Shown here: piece by piece, positions 5,672 through 7,474 of the stretch
Numbering within the stretch: position 1 is the stretch's first letter
Layout of the letters: each line of letters starts with the position of its first letter
Source of the DNA: an uncultured Alcanivoracaceae bacterium
GTDB taxonomy: Bacteria; Pseudomonadota; Gammaproteobacteria; Pseudomonadales; Alcanivoracaceae
DNA length: 7,474 bases
Assembly: GCA_937943665.1 (NCBI GenBank)
Contig: CALEAR010000011.1
Span: forward strand, 1 to 7,474
Direction: 5' to 3'
Made by a program: the position numbers and the translations under genes
Notes under the pieces: model-generated
The model's input: the letters and a program-made list of their open reading frames with translations, nothing else
Told to the model about the DNA's origin: nothing
The model's database searches: none

Positions 5672-5699
5672 TTGCCCTATATAGTGTGTTTTTTATAAA
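5672..5699 (+). promoter_or_regulatory. Candidate nrdA promoter overlapping NrdR box 2
   Basis: TTGCCC (5672-5677), a 16-bp spacer and TATAAA (5694-5699, 5 of 6) lie across the second NrdR box, so a bound repressor would cover the -35 and spacer. A second reading is TTGTTT (5658-5663), 16 bp, TATAGT (5680-5685). Both are compatible with NrdR repression; start-site mapping would separate them from the candidate at 5596-5624. Confidence 0.45.
5674..5689 (+). promoter_or_regulatory. NrdR box 2 (upstream of nrdA)
   Basis: GCCCTATATAGTGTGT matches the NrdR consensus with one core mismatch (G for T near the right end) and a weaker left flank. It pairs with box 1 at a 32-bp start-to-start distance on the same face of the helix. 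Confidence 0.82.
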
Positions 5700-5714
5700 A
5701 GTCAACTTGCTCTT

Positions 5715-5723
5715 TTATTCACC
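5715..5723 (+). promoter_or_regulatory. Possible DnaA box
   Basis: TTATTCACC differs from the DnaA consensus TTATNCACA only at the last base. DnaA is known to regulate nrdAB in E. coli, so a site here is plausible, but a single 8-of-9 match in AT-rich DNA is weak evidence. Confidence 0.22.
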
Positions 5724-5756
5724 AACAATAATAAAAACAAGCAATTAACAAGAGCC

Positions 5757-5794
5757 ATTTAACCGATTTCTACGCACACAACAATTTAACCGAT
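5757..5794 (+). repeat. 11-bp direct repeat in the nrdA leader
   Basis: ATTTAACCGAT occurs at 5757-5767 and 5784-5794, 27 bp apart, ending 14 bp before the nrdA start codon. It lies in the presumed untranslated leader, where the ribosome site is weak (AGG at 5799-5801). The function is unknown. Confidence 0.5.
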
Positions 5795-5808
5795 AGTCAG
5801 GCACCAAG

Positions 5809-7474
5809 ATGATCGAGACCATTATCAAACGCGACGGCCGCAAGGAACCCTTCACCCCCTCGAAGCTGAACCAGTGGGGTGAGTGGGCGGCAAACACCTT
5901 AGGTGATTATGTGGATTGGCCCTCCGTGGTGTTGGAGGCTGTTTCTGGATTAAGTGGAGAATGTACTTCTGCGCAGTTGCAGGAGCGTTTGATCCGCACT
6001 TGTTTGGATCACGATTCTTGGGCGTATAACCGTATGGCGGGCCGCTTGTATGCCACCATTATCCGTAAGGATATTTACGGCGGCAAAATGCCCACGGTGA
6101 AAGAGCTGCACACCAAGTTGCAGGAGCTCGGTTACATGGAGCACTTGGATTACTCAGATGAAGAGTACGCCCAAGTGGAGGAAATGATCGATCACGAGCG
6201 TGATTTCACCTATGCGCACTATCAGATTCATACTCACTTAACCAAGTACGCCATTTCAGACCGCGTTAACGATGTGTTCTTTGAAACACCGCAGTACATT
6301 TACATGCGCATGGCCATGGCCCTTTCTGTGGATCAGCCACGGGATCGTCGCATGACAGACGTGGCCAAGTTCTATGAGCACTTATCCATGAACCGCATTA
6401 ATGCGCCCACCCCCAACCACGTTAACTTGGGGACGCCCTTACGCGGTTATGCCAGCTGCTGCTTGTACGCCACCGATGATTCGGCCAAATCCATTGCCAT
6501 TGGTAACCACATTGCTAACACCATGACCTACATGAGCGCAGGGATTGGTGCTTATATGCAAATTCGTTCCATGAACGATCCTGTGCGCGGCGGCGTGATT
6601 CGCCACCAGGGTAAATTGCCCTATTACCGCGCCATTGTGGGTGAGGTAAAAGCTAACCTGCAAAATGGTCGTGGTGGCGCCTGTACCACGCACTTCCCTA
6701 TTTTTGATCCAGAAGTGGATACCCTATTACGTTTGAAAAACCCCATGTCCACGGAAGATAAAAAGATCCGTGGCTTGGATTACTCTTGGGGTGGTAACCG
6801 CTTCTTCGCCCGTAAAGTGGCTCGTAACGAAGATGTGTTCCTATTTAACTGCTTTACAGCACCAGATCTTTACGATGCGCTTTACAGCGATGATGAAGAG
6901 CGCTTCGCTGAGTTGTACGCCAAGTACGAGGCCGATGAAAACTTTAAGAAAACCTATGTGAACGCGCGTAGCATTTTGATTACCGCGGAAAACGAGTGGA
7001 ACGAAACCGGCCGTGTGTATGAGCACAACATTTTTGAGCTTAACAACCACACACCCTTTAAAGATAAGATTTACAGCTCTAACCTGTGCCAGGAAATTGC
7101 GCTACCCACTAAGCCCTACTACAACATGATGGATTTATATTCAGAATCCGAAGAAGTAGAAGGGGAAGTGGCCACCTGTAACTTGGCCGGTATTTGTGTG
7201 GATAAAATCGAGAGCGAAGAGCAGTACGAAGAAGTGGCTTACTACGCGCTCTTGATGGTGGATAAGTGCATTCACTTGGCTCACTACGAGCTACCCCACA
7301 TTGGTGTAACCTCTAAAGCGCGCTTGAATGCGGGTGTGGGCATCTTAGGCCTTGCCCATGCCATGGCAAAGAACAAAACGCGCTACACCTCCATTGAGGG
7401 TAAGAAATTTATCCATCAGGTGGCGGAGCGCCATTATTACTACTTGGTAAAAGCCAGCTTGCGCTTGGGTAAAG
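5809..7474 (+). CDS. nrdA: Class I ribonucleoside-diphosphate reductase, alpha (large) subunit, 3' end outside the window
   Basis: The catalytic subunit that reduces ribonucleoside diphosphates to deoxy forms, working with a radical-generating beta subunit (NrdB, expected downstream). The window holds the first 555 codons, open throughout. The N-terminus (about 2-90) is an ATP-cone-like region beginning IIKRDGRKEPF, the site of overall activity control. The barrel follows, with DRDxxY-like HERDFTYAHY near 129. Active-site residues are visible: C217/C218 in ASCCLY (counterpart of E. coli C225), N425-C427-E429 in SNLCQEIALPT (E. coli N437, C439, E441) and C457 in ATCNLAGI (E. coli C462). The DDSAKSI segment matches the specificity-site loop. 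Sequence around these motifs differs much from E. coli NrdA, so it belongs to another class I lineage. The C-terminal redox cysteines are beyond the window. ATG 5809 has only a weak AGG ribosome site. Paired NrdR boxes upstream fit the assignment. Confidence 0.93.
   Translation, partial: MIETIIKRDGRKEPFTPSKLNQWGEWAANTLGDYVDWPSVVLEAVSGLSGECTSAQLQERLIRTCLDHDSWAYNRMAGRLYATIIRKDIYGGKMPTVKELHTKLQELGYMEHLDYSDEEYAQVEEMIDHERDFTYAHYQIHTHLTKYAISDRVNDVFFETPQYIYMRMAMALSVDQPRDRRMTDVAKFYEHLSMNRINAPTPNHVNLGTPLRGYASCCLYATDDSAKSIAIGNHIANTMTYMSAGIGAYMQIRSMNDPVRGGVIRHQGKLPYYRAIVGEVKANLQNGRGGACTTHFPIFDPEVDTLLRLKNPMSTEDKKIRGLDYSWGGNRFFARKVARNEDVFLFNCFTAPDLYDALYSDDEERFAELYAKYEADENFKKTYVNARSILITAENEWNETGRVYEHNIFELNNHTPFKDKIYSSNLCQEIALPTKPYYNMMDLYSESEEVEGEVATCNLAGICVDKIESEEQYEEVAYYALLMVDKCIHLAHYELPHIGVTSKARLNAGVGILGLAHAMAKNKTRYTSIEGKKFIHQVAERHYYYLVKASLRLGK

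Larger units (their letters stand above)
5386..5808. other. 423-bp divergent regulatory spacer between the OMP gene and nrdA
   Basis: No convincing gene is present. The left third (5386-5490) is AT-rich with long A and T tracts and serves the outer-membrane gene; no clear -35/-10 pair is visible there, though TATCAT at 5421-5426 on the minus strand is a possible -10. The centre (5490-5560) has the short palindrome GCCCATGGGC. The right half holds the nrdA promoters, the NrdR boxes and a repeat-bearing leader, listed separately. Confidence 0.6.

Noticed and set aside
5551..5748. 65-codon plus-strand open frame upstream of nrdA
   Set aside because: It covers the candidate promoter and both NrdR boxes, has no ribosome site at proper spacing, and encodes a low-complexity product. 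A leader peptide is not supported.

Overview
The window is chromosomal DNA of a Gammaproteobacterium, most likely marine (the Alteromonadales, Oceanospirillales or Cellvibrionales type). The grounds are roughly balanced base composition, canonical GGAGG ribosome sites, a short outer-membrane barrel resembling the TIGR04219 family, a PF10118-type di-iron protein, and a class I nrdA preceded by paired NrdR boxes. Genus cannot be fixed from the sequence alone. There are no tRNA, rRNA or CRISPR features and no intact mobile element.

Left part (1-1638, minus strand): a two-gene sulfur operon. A secreted tandem-domain rhodanese is followed, stop codon directly against start codon, by a YeeE/YedE-type sulfur-compound permease. 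The permease looks cut off after its first half: the last ten codons lose the family pattern and become AT-rich close to the window edge. The short rhodanese leader holds a three-part inverted repeat that covers the Shine-Dalgarno sequence in two alternative ways.

Middle (1639-4566): a minus-strand ferritin-like di-iron protein (PF10118 type) ending in a clear rho-independent terminator. It is divergent from a plus-strand pair of uncharacterised all-helical proteins (72 and 315 aa). These are followed by a hotdog acyl-CoA thioesterase with its own candidate promoter. The 228-bp divergent spacer is rich in repeats: a 14-bp perfect inverted repeat, a 12-bp direct repeat and a 24-bp near-palindrome. 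The thioesterase and the di-iron protein suggest a lipid or acyl-CoA theme, but the sequence does not prove it.

Right part (4549-7474): an outer-membrane beta-barrel gene on the minus strand overlaps the thioesterase tail by 18 bp. A 423-bp regulatory spacer follows, with two NrdR boxes exactly 32 bp apart and candidate promoters. It leads into the first 555 codons of nrdA, which runs off the window. The nrdA product keeps the key active-site residues but belongs to a lineage clearly different from E. coli NrdA.

The best candidates for undescribed biology are the 72/315-aa helical pair with its repeat-rich divergent control region, and the alternative-hairpin leader of the sulfur operon.
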